64,000 nucleotides of DNA from the NCBI RefSeq assembly GCF_003001905.1, contig NZ_PVNE01000007.1:1-64000 (forward strand). Direction: 5' to 3'. Both the position numbers and the translations under genes were made by a program. Shown piece after piece: positions 1-9,002 of this stretch; position 1 is the first letter of the stretch, and every line of letters begins with the position of its first letter. The notes under the pieces were generated by a model. That model saw nothing but the letters and a program-made list of their open reading frames with translations. It had not been told where the DNA came from and did no database searches. Source of the stretch: Planifilum fimeticola (GTDB lineage: Bacteria > Bacillota > Bacilli > Thermoactinomycetales > DSM-44946).

Positions 1-78
1 CAGGTGATCCTGCGGTACCAAATCTTCGATATTGACCAATTCAATACTGCCTTGCCGATGGGAGTGGGTTTGAAACAT
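1..78 (-). mobile_element. IS1182-family transposase, 5' end only (runs off the window)
   Basis: Reading leftward from an ATG at 78, the 26 visible codons encode a peptide containing IELVNIEDLVPQDHL. This is the characteristic N-terminus of IS1182-type DDE transposases, which cut and paste the insertion sequence. An AAGGA lies 9 nt upstream of the ATG. The rest of the gene and the left end of the element are outside the window, so neither terminal repeats nor intactness can be judged. The right end of the element should lie between 79 and about 165, next to or within the hairpins annotated there. Family assignment rests on the N-terminal motif alone. Confidence 0.75.
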
Positions 79-122
79 ACCATCCCGTCCTTATCCTTTT
101 TGTGTTATCTTCTGATTTCGAC

Positions 123-182
123 AAAAAAAGACTGCTGACCTGCTACCTTTGTCAGCAGTCTCACGCCACCTAAAGGGTGGCG
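123..182 (-). terminator. Double hairpin, rho-independent terminator of the 249-1124 gene
   Basis: Two hairpins follow each other. CGCCACC (164-170) pairs with GGTGGCG (176-182), and GACTGCTGAC (130-139) pairs perfectly with GTCAGCAGTC (151-160). Read on the minus strand, the second is followed by a run of seven T, so it should terminate the transcript of the gene at 249-1124. The inner hairpin may alternatively belong to the end of the insertion sequence to its left. Confidence 0.65.
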
Positions 183-248
183 GGGGATATCTGCAGGTCC
201 GGGAGAGAGCGTTTTTCCGCCTCCGCTTACGCCTCCCGCACCGGTTTT

Positions 249-1124
249 TCATCGATCCTTTTCCGCGGCCTCCTCAAACCCCCCATCAAAGGCTTCGGCA
301 TCGTAGGTCGATGCCGCTTCCTTGAGGGCGTAGGACGCCGTTTCCCAGGCCTCCCATTCGTGGCGGCCGGGCACGCGGAAATCCTCCGTGGAAGCCAGGC
401 GACGGGCGCGGCGCGCTTCCTGCTCCAGCCGGTGGGCCAGCTGATTGAACCGGGCCCGAACGTTCTTTTCCAGGGAACCGTTCGACTGTTCCCGGCAGTA
501 CCACAGGCAATTGGGACACATCACCCACATCAGTTCCCCATCCACGTAGACGTCGGCAAACAGGGCGCCGGGATAAAAATGATCCGTCACTTGGCAAAAA
601 TCGCAGTTCATTTCCTTGCGGCCCGTCATCAATCCCAGTTTGAGGCTCACCTTCTGCCGGGCGCCCTCTTCCTCCACCTCTTTTTTTCTGAGGCGCTCCA
701 CGATCTGAAAGAATCGCCCGATCCACTCCTTCGCCTTCTCGTCCAGTTTCTCGTTCCACTTCGCGTTTTTGAGGCCGTTTAACCAATCGGAAAAGAGCTC
801 CTTCGCCCGATTCCTCCACGGCTCCTCTTTTTCTTCCTCTTGATCCGCCGAAAGGACGGTCAACGACGTCGATCCCTTCACTTCCCAATCCTGCAAAGGT
901 TCGGGATTCGGGTCCTCCGTCGGTTCATCTCCCAACTTCTCCATTTCCTCATGGGGAATCAACCACTGATCCCCCTTTTGCACACCCTGAATCGTTCCCT
1001 CAAAAATGCGGCGCTTCAGGTCGTCGATACTCACCTTCCTCGCCTTGGCCACTTCCTCCAGGGTATAAAGCATCTCCACCCGGTCGGACACGCCGATTGG
1101 ATCCTTTTCCGGAGAGGAAGCCAA
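249..1124 (-). CDS. Unrecognised protein: N-terminal helix-turn-helix, C-terminal two-CxxC domain
   Basis: I do not recognise this 291-aa protein. Residues about 18-64 (starting MLYTLEEVAKARKVS and ending IPHEEMEKL) resemble a MerR/excisionase-type winged-helix DNA-binding domain. A charged, coiled-coil-like middle (about 90-160) follows. A C-terminal part carries CDFC and, about 35 residues later, CPNC, a probable zinc site. The TTG start at 1124 is chosen because AAAGGAG lies 9 nt upstream; ATG codon 18 would begin exactly at the helix-turn-helix. The gene is monocistronic, with a terminator at 123-160 and the transposon just beyond. DNA binding and zinc binding are inferences from motif shape. 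Confidence 0.7.
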   Translation of the reverse strand: MASSPEKDPIGVSDRVEMLYTLEEVAKARKVSIDDLKRRIFEGTIQGVQKGDQWLIPHEEMEKLGDEPTEDPNPEPLQDWEVKGSTSLTVLSADQEEEKEEPWRNRAKELFSDWLNGLKNAKWNEKLDEKAKEWIGRFFQIVERLRKKEVEEEGARQKVSLKLGLMTGRKEMNCDFCQVTDHFYPGALFADVYVDGELMWVMCPNCLWYCREQSNGSLEKNVRARFNQLAHRLEQEARRARRLASTEDFRVPGRHEWEAWETASYALKEAASTYDAEAFDGGFEEAAEKDR

Positions 1125-1276
1125 CAGACCCCGCTCCTTTCCTGTCTGTATCCCAATTTGGATTATTGTTTTCTTTACACCATCCCTTCGCCAATTCCTT
1201 CGTCATTTACAAAATAAGGCAAAAGAATTACCTTTTCGACAGAATCCACCTTGAAAGGCATGCCTGTCCCCTTCTT

Positions 1277-3187
1277 CTATCCGTCCTCTTCAAAGCTCCT
1301 CAGCTTCCGCCACAGGGTGGTTCGACTGACCCCCAGTTTCCTCGCCGCCATCGCCTTGTTCCCGCCGGCTTCCCGCAGCGCCCTCATGATGTTGGCCCGT
1401 TCCGCCTTTTTCAGCTCATCCGACAAACGGGACGAAGCCTTACTCGGTCCAAACCCGCCCGAATCGCTCTCAACCAACTCCTCAAGCAACTCCCGGAACA
1501 AATGCGGGAAGTTCTCCCCTGCGTGTTGATAAAGGACGGCGATCCGGTGGACAACGTTTTCCAACTCCCGAACATTCCCTTTCCAGGAATATCCGGAAAG
1601 AAAACGGGTCAATTCACGGGCGATCTTCCTGCTCTCGGACGTTGCGATTCCCTGCCGCTTCAACAAGGACTCTGTGATCAGGGGAATATCTTCCCTCCGC
1701 TCCCGCAATGGAGGAAGGTGAAGAAACAGCATGTTGAGCCGGTAATACAAATCCTCGCGAAAAAACCCCTCTTCGACCAACCCGCGCAAATCCTTGTTGG
1801 TGGCCGCGATAATGCGAACATCGACAGGAATGATCGAATCCCCTCCGATTCGCATGATCTCCCTCTCCTGCAGCGCCCGAAGCAATCGGGCCTGCAGGTT
1901 GGGAGAGAGTTCCCCGATCTCGTCCAAAAACAGCGTCCCGCGATGGGCCAGCTCAAACAGCCCCCGCTTCCCGCCCTTTTTGGCCCCGGTAAAGGCCCCA
2001 TCCTCATAACCGAACAATTCGCTCTCCAGCAGGGACTCCGGCAAAGCGCTGCAATTGACGGCGACAAAGGGCTGATTCCTTCTGTCGCTGTGATTGTGAA
2101 TGCTTTGGGCGATCAATTCCTTGCCGGTACCCGTCTCTCCCTGAATCAGCACCGTGGCGTCCGCCTCGGCGTAGATCTGGGCCCTTCGCAACCAGTGTTT
2201 CATCACCTTGGACCGGTGAATGATATCCGAAAACCGGTATTTGGCCACCAGTCCCTTGCGATGCAGTTCCCGGCGGATTTTTGTCTCCGCATCGCTCACT
2301 TTGGAGGTTTCTTGAAACGTAATGACACCTCCCAGGTTTTGTCCATCCACCCGAATCGGAACCATGTTCAGGATCAGATGGGTTCCGTCGACTTGGGTCA
2401 AAGCGTTTTCCACCGATTCTCCCTCGCTTAACAGGTGCTCCCAGGCCAAGTCGGGCAGAAAAGAACGGATGGGTTGACCGCAAAGTTCACGTTCCGTTTT
2501 CCCGAGCAACCTCAGAGCATGCCGGTTCAACCTTTCCACGCGCCCTTGGGGATCGACGGCCAGGATCGCATTGCTGGCATTTTGGATGATCGCGTTGATC
2601 CGCTCCAGCTTTTCCCGATCCTTTCTCGCCAACTGGATGATGCCGGCCGCCCGTTCAAAGGCCTTGGCGATGGACTTTTTCGAATACAAAAAGATGGCTT
2701 GAGCCCCCAGCCGCCGCGCTTCATTACAAACCGCACTGGTACCGACGAAGGTTCGGATTCCCTTCTCAAGCCATCCTTTGATTTTTTGCACCGCCTCCCT
2801 CTCATCACGATAGGTATCGTGATGTATTCGAAAGGGAAACAGGTGGTCGAACGAGGTATATTCCTCAAAAATGCGTCCATATCGCATCATGACGATCTCC
2901 TTCGTCTCCGGCTTGACTTGTCTGAATGCGTGAAGGAGATCATCCCCGGACACATCCAAAAGAATCGCCGCCGTCCTCTTCAACCCGGACACGAATCGGG
3001 CATGCCCCCTCACCGTGATGATCACCTGCACCGATTCATCCCGGTCCAACTGTTCCACCACCGTGACGGGATCGCCAATTTTCAATTCCTTGATTCCGAT
3101 TGAAAAGGGATATTCCCGCTCCCGGATCACCGATCGCACGACGTCGGTCAAATACGGATAACTCAAAAAATATACGGGATGAGCCAT
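1277..3187 (-). CDS. Sigma-54-dependent activator with PrpR-type sensor, PAS and Fis domains
   Basis: This 636-aa bacterial enhancer-binding protein should open sigma-54 promoters. Residues about 5-185 match the PrpR_N sensor that binds organic acids or acyl-CoA-type ligands, about 195-300 form a PAS domain, and about 320-550 form the AAA+ domain. The AAA+ domain has Walker A GETGTGKE near 350-357, the sigma-54 contact loop GAFTGA at 397-402 and Walker B LFLDEIGE near 419. The C-terminus is a Fis-type helix-turn-helix ([19 protein letters not shown]). The start at 3187 is preceded by GAGGAG at 7 nt, better than the upstream in-frame ATG. It is the last gene of the cluster reading from 8627 and probably acts at the palindrome 8768-8795. 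The ligand is unknown; a dicarboxylate or HMG-type acid is inferred from the neighbours. Confidence 0.9.
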   Translation of the reverse strand: MAHPVYFLSYPYLTDVVRSVIREREYPFSIGIKELKIGDPVTVVEQLDRDESVQVIITVRGHARFVSGLKRTAAILLDVSGDDLLHAFRQVKPETKEIVMMRYGRIFEEYTSFDHLFPFRIHHDTYRDEREAVQKIKGWLEKGIRTFVGTSAVCNEARRLGAQAIFLYSKKSIAKAFERAAGIIQLARKDREKLERINAIIQNASNAILAVDPQGRVERLNRHALRLLGKTERELCGQPIRSFLPDLAWEHLLSEGESVENALTQVDGTHLILNMVPIRVDGQNLGGVITFQETSKVSDAETKIRRELHRKGLVAKYRFSDIIHRSKVMKHWLRRAQIYAEADATVLIQGETGTGKELIAQSIHNHSDRRNQPFVAVNCSALPESLLESELFGYEDGAFTGAKKGGKRGLFELAHRGTLFLDEIGELSPNLQARLLRALQEREIMRIGGDSIIPVDVRIIAATNKDLRGLVEEGFFREDLYYRLNMLFLHLPPLRERREDIPLITESLLKRQGIATSESRKIARELTRFLSGYSWKGNVRELENVVHRIAVLYQHAGENFPHLFRELLEELVESDSGGFGPSKASSRLSDELKKAERANIMRALREAGGNKAMAARKLGVSRTTLWRKLRSFEEDG

Positions 3188-3228
3188 TATCCAACTCCTC
3201 TCCGTATACAAAAGAATCCATATTCCTA

Positions 3229-4470
3229 TTATTCAATTTTGTGCGTTTCCTCCGCAAGCGGAAAAATCCTCCCGCTTCCTGCAAAGGGAAGGGATGCCAA
3301 TAGCGCCGCTATGCACATTCCCATTAAAAAAAGCAACATCCATCCCGTCTGTCCGAAAGCAAGAAAACATCCCGTCAGCACGGGCCCGAAGAAAGAGCCC
3401 AGGTCCCTGAAAAAGCGCCAATACCCCAAGATTCTCCCCCTCTGGTGTGCGCTTCCGATCATGCTGGCCCGCATTTCCGCACTGGTGACGGCCAAACCGC
3501 TCCCGCAACCCGCCAGTGCGGAGAATACGAAAAACATCCCAACGCCTGGGAACAACAGGATGACGCACGCTCCGACGGTCAACAAAAAAATGCCGGTCAA
3601 GGTGACCCTCCAACTGCCAATGCGATCTGCCAGCCACCCGCCCAGAGGCTGGAAGACGACATATGTGACGGTAAACAGGGAGATGATCGAGCCGATGGCA
3701 ACGATGTCCGAGACGTGCCAAAGGATGTAGAGCGGAATAAAAAAAGTGACGATGCCGTCCTCCACGCATTTGATCAGCATGCCGTCGTAGGCGAGCACCC
3801 ATTTTTCGACGGCATTTCCCGTCCCCGGGTCCGAACCGCGCCCCGCGGAAAGCCTTCCACCGGGATCCGACCGTCTGGATGTCTCCACCGGCGGGAGGTC
3901 ATGGAGAAACCGCGCGGCAAAAACCAAGCCGATTCCCCCGATGACGGCCATCAGCACCATCAATCCTCTCATTCCGATTTGAAGCAGGATCATAGGGGCA
4001 AAAAAGCCGGATAGAGCGATGCCCAACCATGTAAACATCTTTTGCAGTCCGAAGGCCGTTCCCCTCTTCTGCGGCAAAGTGATGTCTGCCAAATAAGCCA
4101 ACATCGCCGTCGTTGCCCAGCTGACACCGATCGCCAGAAGCACGCGCCAAATTCCCATAGCCACGCTGGAACGGCTGAACCCGATCAGAAGAATGCTGAC
4201 CACCGCGAACAGGGCGATTGAGAAAAGCATGTTCCCTCTTTTGGAAAACCGGTCGGTCAAATGGCCGCCGACGATGTTCATCGCCGCCCGGGGCAGGCCA
4301 AACAGGGAAAGCAATACCCCCATCCACAGCACGTCCGTTCCGGACGTCTCCATCTGCACCGACATGACCGCCCGCTGCGCCCCGTATCCCCAAACCGTCA
4401 AAAAGGAAACCAGCATCAGCACTCGGAAATTTCGCGCATAAGGGAACTCCCGATTTTCATCGGTTGACAA
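3229..4470 (-). CDS. MFS transporter
   Basis: This 413-aa protein has the twelve hydrophobic segments of a major facilitator superfamily permease. The loop between segments 2 and 3 has the form [12 protein letters not shown], a variant of the MFS motif A. A hydrophilic central loop around residues 195-220 separates the two six-helix halves. The TTG start at 4470 has AAGGTG 7 nt upstream. The gene lies 42 nt before the sigma-54 activator and is separated from the symporter gene by a hairpin at 4507-4531, so its expression may be uncoupled from the rest of the cluster. The substrate cannot be deduced; export or uptake of an organic acid is possible. Confidence 0.85.
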   Translation of the reverse strand: MSTDENREFPYARNFRVLMLVSFLTVWGYGAQRAVMSVQMETSGTDVLWMGVLLSLFGLPRAAMNIVGGHLTDRFSKRGNMLFSIALFAVVSILLIGFSRSSVAMGIWRVLLAIGVSWATTAMLAYLADITLPQKRGTAFGLQKMFTWLGIALSGFFAPMILLQIGMRGLMVLMAVIGGIGLVFAARFLHDLPPVETSRRSDPGGRLSAGRGSDPGTGNAVEKWVLAYDGMLIKCVEDGIVTFFIPLYILWHVSDIVAIGSIISLFTVTYVVFQPLGGWLADRIGSWRVTLTGIFLLTVGACVILLFPGVGMFFVFSALAGCGSGLAVTSAEMRASMIGSAHQRGRILGYWRFFRDLGSFFGPVLTGCFLAFGQTGWMLLFLMGMCIAALLASLPFAGSGRIFPLAEETHKIE

Positions 4471-4506
4471 AAGGGATCACCTTCTCATGGAGAAAAGTAT
4501 GAAGAG

Positions 4507-4531
4507 AACCGGCCGACTGCCTCGACCGGTT
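4507..4531 (-). terminator. Hairpin between the symporter and MFS genes (possible terminator or attenuator)
   Basis: AACCGG (4507-4512) pairs with CCGGTT (4526-4531), with CGA/TCG pairing inside. On the minus strand the next bases are CTCTTCATACTTTTC, so it is at best a weak terminator or a processing stem after the symporter gene. Confidence 0.4.
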
Positions 4532-4586
4532 TGATTCATGGGAGACGACATGCGTGCTTCCCCCGGATGAAATCCCCTCTGGAACA

Positions 4587-6110
4587 CTATCCCTCCAGCC
4601 GTTTGCCGGCAGGTGCGGCATCGATGGAGAGGATCTCCCGGGAGCGCTGCTGCTCCTGAACGCTGGAAGAAAACAGATAACTGCCTCCGATGCAGATGAG
4701 CAGATTGACCATCAGACCCCACAATCCGCTGTGAATGCCGAGCGGATTCTCCACATGGGCCAAGGTCATGTATCCGGCGATGCCCGCTCCGACCAACATG
4801 CCCAAAAGGACCGCATGCTTGTGCAGCCGGTGCCAGTAAAGGCCCAGAATAAACGCCGGGGCCACCTGAATCAGCACTTCGAACTTCAATATGAAAATCT
4901 CATAGAGGGTCGCGGGAGGATACCAGGCGATCATCAGCAGGATGAACACCATCACCACGCCAACCACTTTTCCCACCATGATCTTGGTCTTCTCGGAGGC
5001 GGCAGGGTTGATCAGGCGTTCATAGATATCCCGGGACACCATGGACGAAAAACTTAACAGGACGGAATCGGCGGTCGACAGAATCGCCGCGACCACTCCG
5101 CCGAACAGCAATATCATGGCCCAGTAAAAAAACAGATTCTCATTGGCGATGGCACTGGCGATCATCCCCACCAGCTGTTCCGATTCCTGCACCGAAAGCC
5201 CCGGAAAGGCCTTAACCCCGATCAAACCGACCAGCATCACCAACCCCGTGGTGATAAACGGCATCCAAGCCATGTTCCTGAGCGATTTTTTCAATGTCTT
5301 TTCGCTCTTGGCACTGAAAATGCGCTGCACCGCATGGGGATAGACCGCCGCACCGATTCCGACGAGAATCAACATGCTGATCCAGGACAGGTTGCGTTCA
5401 CCCGTCGGCACGCCCAGTTTTTCCGGCGCATAAGTCGCCATATAATCGGATGCTTCGGGCAGTCCGCCGAAATACACCATCGTTCCCACCAGCATCAAAA
5501 CGATTCCCACAAAAAGGGCAATTCCCTGCATCGCATCCGTATAGGCGACGGAGCGCATCCCTCCCAGCCATCCGTATATCAACATGACGATGATGAAGAA
5601 AAGAACGGCCGCCTGATAGGGAATCGTTCCTCCGGTCAATCCGGCGACCCCGTGCCCGATCGCAACCAGCTGTTCCAGCAGGTAATTGCCCAAACCGTAA
5701 AGCATCAATAAGGTGCCCACCAGGGTGACCGCCTTGGATTGAAAACGCGCTTCCAACCAATCGGAGGGCGTGATGAAACGGTGCCGCTTTGAGAGCACAT
5801 ACAGCCTCGGGGCAAACAGCAGATACCCCGCGATGACCAAAATCATAAACGGAATCGATTGCACCCATTCAAATCCCAGCCGATACGCGTTGGGAGCATA
5901 TCCGACGATCGTGTTGCCGCTGTACTGGGTGGCGTACAGGGTGAAAAAGAGGACCATGACCCCCAACTGGCGTCCTCCCAGAAAATACTCATCCATGCTT
6001 TGATGCAAACCCTTGTTTCTCAGGTAGACATAAACCCCGATTCCCAGCATGATCAGCCCGTACACCACCATGATGAAAACCCCTGACCAACCTGCAAAGG
6101 CCAGCTCCAT
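4587..6110 (-). CDS. Sodium:solute symporter (SSS family)
   Basis: This 507-aa membrane protein has about thirteen transmembrane segments and SSS features: YFLGGRQLG after the first helix, then TLYATQYSGNTIVG, and a conserved STADSVLL segment in the second half. SSS proteins couple substrate uptake to sodium entry. The ATG at 6110 directly abuts the TAG stop of the 76-aa DUF3311 protein, so translation is coupled. The position after an HMG-CoA lyase and a CoA-transferase suggests that it imports the short branched acid those enzymes degrade. That substrate is inference; the family also carries pantothenate, proline and acetate. Confidence 0.9.
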   Translation of the reverse strand: MELAFAGWSGVFIMVVYGLIMLGIGVYVYLRNKGLHQSMDEYFLGGRQLGVMVLFFTLYATQYSGNTIVGYAPNAYRLGFEWVQSIPFMILVIAGYLLFAPRLYVLSKRHRFITPSDWLEARFQSKAVTLVGTLLMLYGLGNYLLEQLVAIGHGVAGLTGGTIPYQAAVLFFIIVMLIYGWLGGMRSVAYTDAMQGIALFVGIVLMLVGTMVYFGGLPEASDYMATYAPEKLGVPTGERNLSWISMLILVGIGAAVYPHAVQRIFSAKSEKTLKKSLRNMAWMPFITTGLVMLVGLIGVKAFPGLSVQESEQLVGMIASAIANENLFFYWAMILLFGGVVAAILSTADSVLLSFSSMVSRDIYERLINPAASEKTKIMVGKVVGVVMVFILLMIAWYPPATLYEIFILKFEVLIQVAPAFILGLYWHRLHKHAVLLGMLVGAGIAGYMTLAHVENPLGIHSGLWGLMVNLLICIGGSYLFSSSVQEQQRSREILSIDAAPAGKRLEG

Positions 6111-6341
6111 CTACAACCTCTCCTCCTTTTCCCCATCACCTTCCATATCCCACTCGTATTTCAACACATACGTAAGAAACAGCGATATCGCCGCCGAACC
6201 CAGCAGAACGATGATCACCCAGTAGGGAAAGCCGAGAATGACGGGTTCAAAGGACCCGACCGGCAAATACCAGGGAACGCTCAGAAAAAAGAGAATCCCG
6301 AAAACCAACCACAGTTTCCCGTTGCGAATCGGTTCTTTCAT
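6111..6341 (-). CDS. DUF3311-type small membrane protein, symporter partner
   Basis: This 76-aa protein has two hydrophobic segments, around residues 11-24 (containing WLVFGILFFLSVPWY) and 38-60, ending in an acidic tail. It resembles the DUF3311 family, whose genes typically precede an SSS gene. GGAGG lies 8 nt upstream of the ATG at 6341, and its TAG stop touches the ATG of the symporter. It probably acts as a small subunit or stabiliser of that transporter; this role is inferred from gene order. Confidence 0.8.
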   Translation of the reverse strand: MKEPIRNGKLWLVFGILFFLSVPWYLPVGSFEPVILGFPYWVIIVLLGSAAISLFLTYVLKYEWDMEGDGEKEERL

Positions 6342-6387
6342 ACAGCCTCCCTCCGATCTTTTCATGCGGGACAACGTCCCCTGAAAG

Positions 6388-7293
6388 CTATGCAGGATGG
6401 AGATCCGTAGCCTTTCCCGCCTTGATGACCTGACCCGGAAGTTCCCTGTCCAAAATCTCCTGCAACTCCCTGGCCGCCCGAATGAGAGCATCCAGATCCA
6501 CCGGGACCTCGTATCCCATGCTCTGGAGCATGTGTACCAGATCTTCCGTGCAAATATTCCCCGATGCCCCCGGTGCAAACGGGCAACCGCCGATTCCCCC
6601 CAAAGAAGCATCGTAGCGCACCACACCTGCACGCAATCCCTCCAGCACATTCGCCAGACCCATTCCGCGCGTGTTGTGAAAATGGAGCGTGAGCGGAAGA
6701 TCGGGAACCGCATCTTTGACTCGCCGACAGACCCGGTAAACTTGGCGGGGGTTGGCCATCCCGGTCGTATCGGCGAGACTGATTCCCCCAACGCCTTGTT
6801 CCACGCACCTTGCGACGATGGAGAGGAGACGGCTTTCGGCGATTTCCCCTTCGTACGGACACCCGAAGGCGGTTCCCAAGGTGCAGTTCACGGTCACCGA
6901 CGTCGCCCCCGTCAAATCCACGATCTTACCGAGTCGATCCAGGGACTCTTCGACGCTGCATCCCACATTTTTGCGATTATGGGTTTCGCTTATGGAGATC
7001 ACCACATTGATTTCATCCACCCCGCAGTCCAACGCCCGCTCGGCTCCTTTCACATTGGGAACCAAGGCGGTGTAGCAAACCCCAGGAACCCGCTGAATTC
7101 CCTTCATCACCTCCTCCGCATCTCTCAGGTTGGGCACCCGTTTGGGAGAAACAAAGGAAGTCACCTCGATCTTGGACACGCCCGTTCGGCTCAGACGGTC
7201 GATCAACCGGATCTTGTCCTCCGTAGAAACGAAGGACGGTTCGTTTTGCAAGCCATCCCGGGGCATCACCTCATGGATATAAACCCGTTCCAT
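6388..7293 (-). CDS. Hydroxymethylglutaryl-CoA lyase family enzyme
   Basis: This 301-aa TIM-barrel enzyme should cleave (S)-HMG-CoA to acetoacetate and acetyl-CoA. Seen are the start EVMPRDGLQNE with Arg12 and Asp13 (catalytic/metal positions in the family), the metal-binding LTLHFHNTRG with His204 and His206, and the HMG-CoA lyase signature GIGGCPFAPGASGN with active-site Cys237. Length matches bacterial MvaB/YngG. No methylcrotonyl-CoA carboxylase genes surround it, so it is not part of a leucine-degradation operon. It sits between a CoA-transferase and a symporter, suggesting that free HMG or a related acid is the substrate. Citramalyl-CoA lyase activity cannot be excluded. Confidence 0.9.
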   Translation of the reverse strand: MERVYIHEVMPRDGLQNEPSFVSTEDKIRLIDRLSRTGVSKIEVTSFVSPKRVPNLRDAEEVMKGIQRVPGVCYTALVPNVKGAERALDCGVDEINVVISISETHNRKNVGCSVEESLDRLGKIVDLTGATSVTVNCTLGTAFGCPYEGEIAESRLLSIVARCVEQGVGGISLADTTGMANPRQVYRVCRRVKDAVPDLPLTLHFHNTRGMGLANVLEGLRAGVVRYDASLGGIGGCPFAPGASGNICTEDLVHMLQSMGYEVPVDLDALIRAARELQEILDRELPGQVIKAGKATDLHPA

Positions 7294-7394
7294 TTCGGTT
7301 TCCCTCCTTAAAAACTCCTAGCGGGTTCCCCGAGAGGAACCTCATCGGCCGCCGCGAGAATCCCTCGCATGCCCTATTTCTCTGATCCGAAGAT

Positions 7395-8627
7395 TCAAGA
7401 GGGCGCAGGCTTCGGGTCAGCCGGGGTGGAAATGGTCCCTTTTCGCTTCAGCTCCTCAATTTTCTCGTCATCGTAGCCGGCCCATTCCTTGAGCACCCTT
7501 TCGGTGTGTTCTCCCAATTCAGGACCCAACCATCGGGTTTGTCCCGGCGTATCGCTCAGTTTGGGAACAATGCCGGGCACCTTCAAGGTCTCCCCATTCA
7601 GCGGAAACTCTTCAATCATGCCACGCTCCAGAAAGTGGGGATCGCCCATCATATCCTCCACGCTGTAGATCGAGCCTGCCGGCACCTGGTGCTTATCCAT
7701 CCACTCCAAAGCTTCCTTCAACGTTTTATTGCGCGTCCAAGCCTCGATCGCCCGATCGATCATTTCCATATGCTTGACGCGCCCGGAATTATCCTCGAGA
7801 CGGGGATCATCAGCCAAGTCCTGCCGTCCGATCGCACGCATCAGCCGCTTGAAAATGCTGTCCCCGTTTCCGCCGATCACGATATATTTCCCGTCCCTGC
7901 ACACATAGGTATTGGACGGAGCGATCCCCGGCAACACGCTTCCGGTCCTTTCCCGCACATACCGGTATTTGTCGTACTCGGGCACCATGCTTTCCATCAG
8001 GCTGAACACCGCTTCGTACAAGGCCACATCGACCACTTGACCCTTCCCGCTCTTTTTGACGTCCCTGCAATAAACCGCCATCAAGGTGCCGATCACGGCA
8101 TACAGGGCCGCCAACGAATCCCCCAGGGAAATGCCCACCCTGGTGGGTGGCCGATCCGGATACCCCGTCAGGTGTCGGATTCCACCCATCGCTTCCCCCA
8201 CGCTTCCAAACCCCGGTTTGTCGCGGTAAGGTCCGGTCTGTCCGTATCCGGATACGCGAACCATAATCAGCCGAGGGTTGATCGCCGACAGTTCCTCATA
8301 GCCCAAATTCCATTTTTCCAGGGTCCCGGGACGAAAATTTTCAACGAGGATGTCGCATTCCTTGACCAGATCCTTAATCACCTTCTGCCCGTCAGGATCC
8401 TTCAGATTGACGGTGATCGATTTTTTGTTCCGGGACTGAACTCTCCACCACAGAGAAAACCCCTTATACATGTATCGCCAATGGCGAAGGGGATCGCCCT
8501 TGCCCGGCGGCTCCACTTTGACGACTTCAGCTCCAAATTCGGCAAGAATTCGGGTGGTAAACGGACCGGCAATCAATTGACCCAGCTCAAGCACTTTCAA
8601 TCCGGAAAGCGGCAGTTTTGCATCCAT
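7395..8627 (-). CDS. Class III (CaiB/BaiF) CoA-transferase
   Basis: This 410-aa enzyme moves CoA from an acyl-CoA donor onto a carboxylic acid. It begins with the family pattern LSGLKVLELGQLIAGPF and contains NLKDPDGQKVIKDL, ENFRPGTLEKWNLGYE and SGYGQTGPYRDKPGF. The expected catalytic aspartate is Asp170 in RVGISLGDSLAALYA. It is the first gene after the sigma-54 promoter at 8671-8688. Next to HMG-CoA lyase, the likely job is activating 3-hydroxy-3-methylglutarate (as animal SUGCT does from succinyl-CoA) or itaconate/citramalate. The family is sure; the substrate is not. Confidence 0.9.
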   Translation of the reverse strand: MDAKLPLSGLKVLELGQLIAGPFTTRILAEFGAEVVKVEPPGKGDPLRHWRYMYKGFSLWWRVQSRNKKSITVNLKDPDGQKVIKDLVKECDILVENFRPGTLEKWNLGYEELSAINPRLIMVRVSGYGQTGPYRDKPGFGSVGEAMGGIRHLTGYPDRPPTRVGISLGDSLAALYAVIGTLMAVYCRDVKKSGKGQVVDVALYEAVFSLMESMVPEYDKYRYVRERTGSVLPGIAPSNTYVCRDGKYIVIGGNGDSIFKRLMRAIGRQDLADDPRLEDNSGRVKHMEMIDRAIEAWTRNKTLKEALEWMDKHQVPAGSIYSVEDMMGDPHFLERGMIEEFPLNGETLKVPGIVPKLSDTPGQTRWLGPELGEHTERVLKEWAGYDDEKIEELKRKGTISTPADPKPAPS

Positions 8628-8670
8628 AAAAGTTTCTCCCCCTCCCCATCTGTTTTCCGACTATAGCATT

Positions 8671-8688
8671 TAGCAAATATTGTGCCAA
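8671..8688 (-). promoter_or_regulatory. Sigma-54 (-24/-12) promoter of the CoA-transferase operon
   Basis: On the minus strand the sequence is TTGGCACAATATTTGCTA. It matches the sigma-54 consensus TGGCAC-N5-TTGCW, with GG (8686-8685) exactly ten bases before GC (8674-8673). Transcription should start near 8661, about 35 nt before the ATG at 8627. The sigma-54 activator encoded at 1277-3187 supports the assignment. Confidence 0.88.
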
Positions 8689-8767
8689 AGTAGGGAATAC
8701 TCCATAATTAAACGGCCCGCGCCGCCGGGAGCCTGAAAACGGCGGGAAAAATGTTTCATATATTAAA

Positions 8768-8795
8768 CCTTGTGTTTCGTTTTCGAAACACAAGG
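8768..8795. promoter_or_regulatory. 28-bp perfect palindrome, probable enhancer site for the sigma-54 activator
   Basis: CCTTGTGTTTCG (8768-8779) and CGAAACACAAGG (8784-8795) are perfect 12-bp inverted arms around TTTT. The site lies about 80-110 bp upstream of the -24 element, where enhancer-binding proteins bind. No T-run follows on either strand, so a terminator is unlikely. A weaker palindrome, GTTTCATATATTAAAC, lies just to its left at about 8754-8769. Confidence 0.7.
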
Positions 8796-8853
8796 TATCG
8801 ATTCCCGCTATATGGCAAGCGAAAGCCCCGTTTCTCCGTCCCGACTGAACGGA

Positions 8854-8880
8854 AAATAAAAAACGCCGCCGATGCGGCAT
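8854..8880 (-). terminator. Rho-independent terminator of the flavin reductase/YciI unit
   Basis: GCCGC (8865-8869) pairs with GCGGC (8874-8878) around a four-base loop. On the minus strand a T-rich run (8863-8854) follows. It ends transcription from 9795-9003 before the sigma-54 promoter region. Confidence 0.75.
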
Positions 8881-9002
8881 TTTGAAACAGGTCATGCGCA
8901 TATCCATATACCATGGAAGGTTACTTTCCACAATCCCCTTCCGTACCAACAGGTTGAGCCGTCACCCGGCCCGCGAGGGACCGGGGACGGCGATTTTCTT
9001 TT

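Noticed and set aside
1097-2431. Long open frame opposite the sigma-54 activator
   Set aside because: It lies antisense to a protein with clear AAA+ and Fis motifs, has no ribosome-binding site and reads as a low-complexity shadow of high-GC codons.
8768-8795. The 28-bp palindrome as a terminator
   Set aside because: No T-run follows on either strand, a separate terminator already exists at 8854-8880, and the position fits an enhancer.
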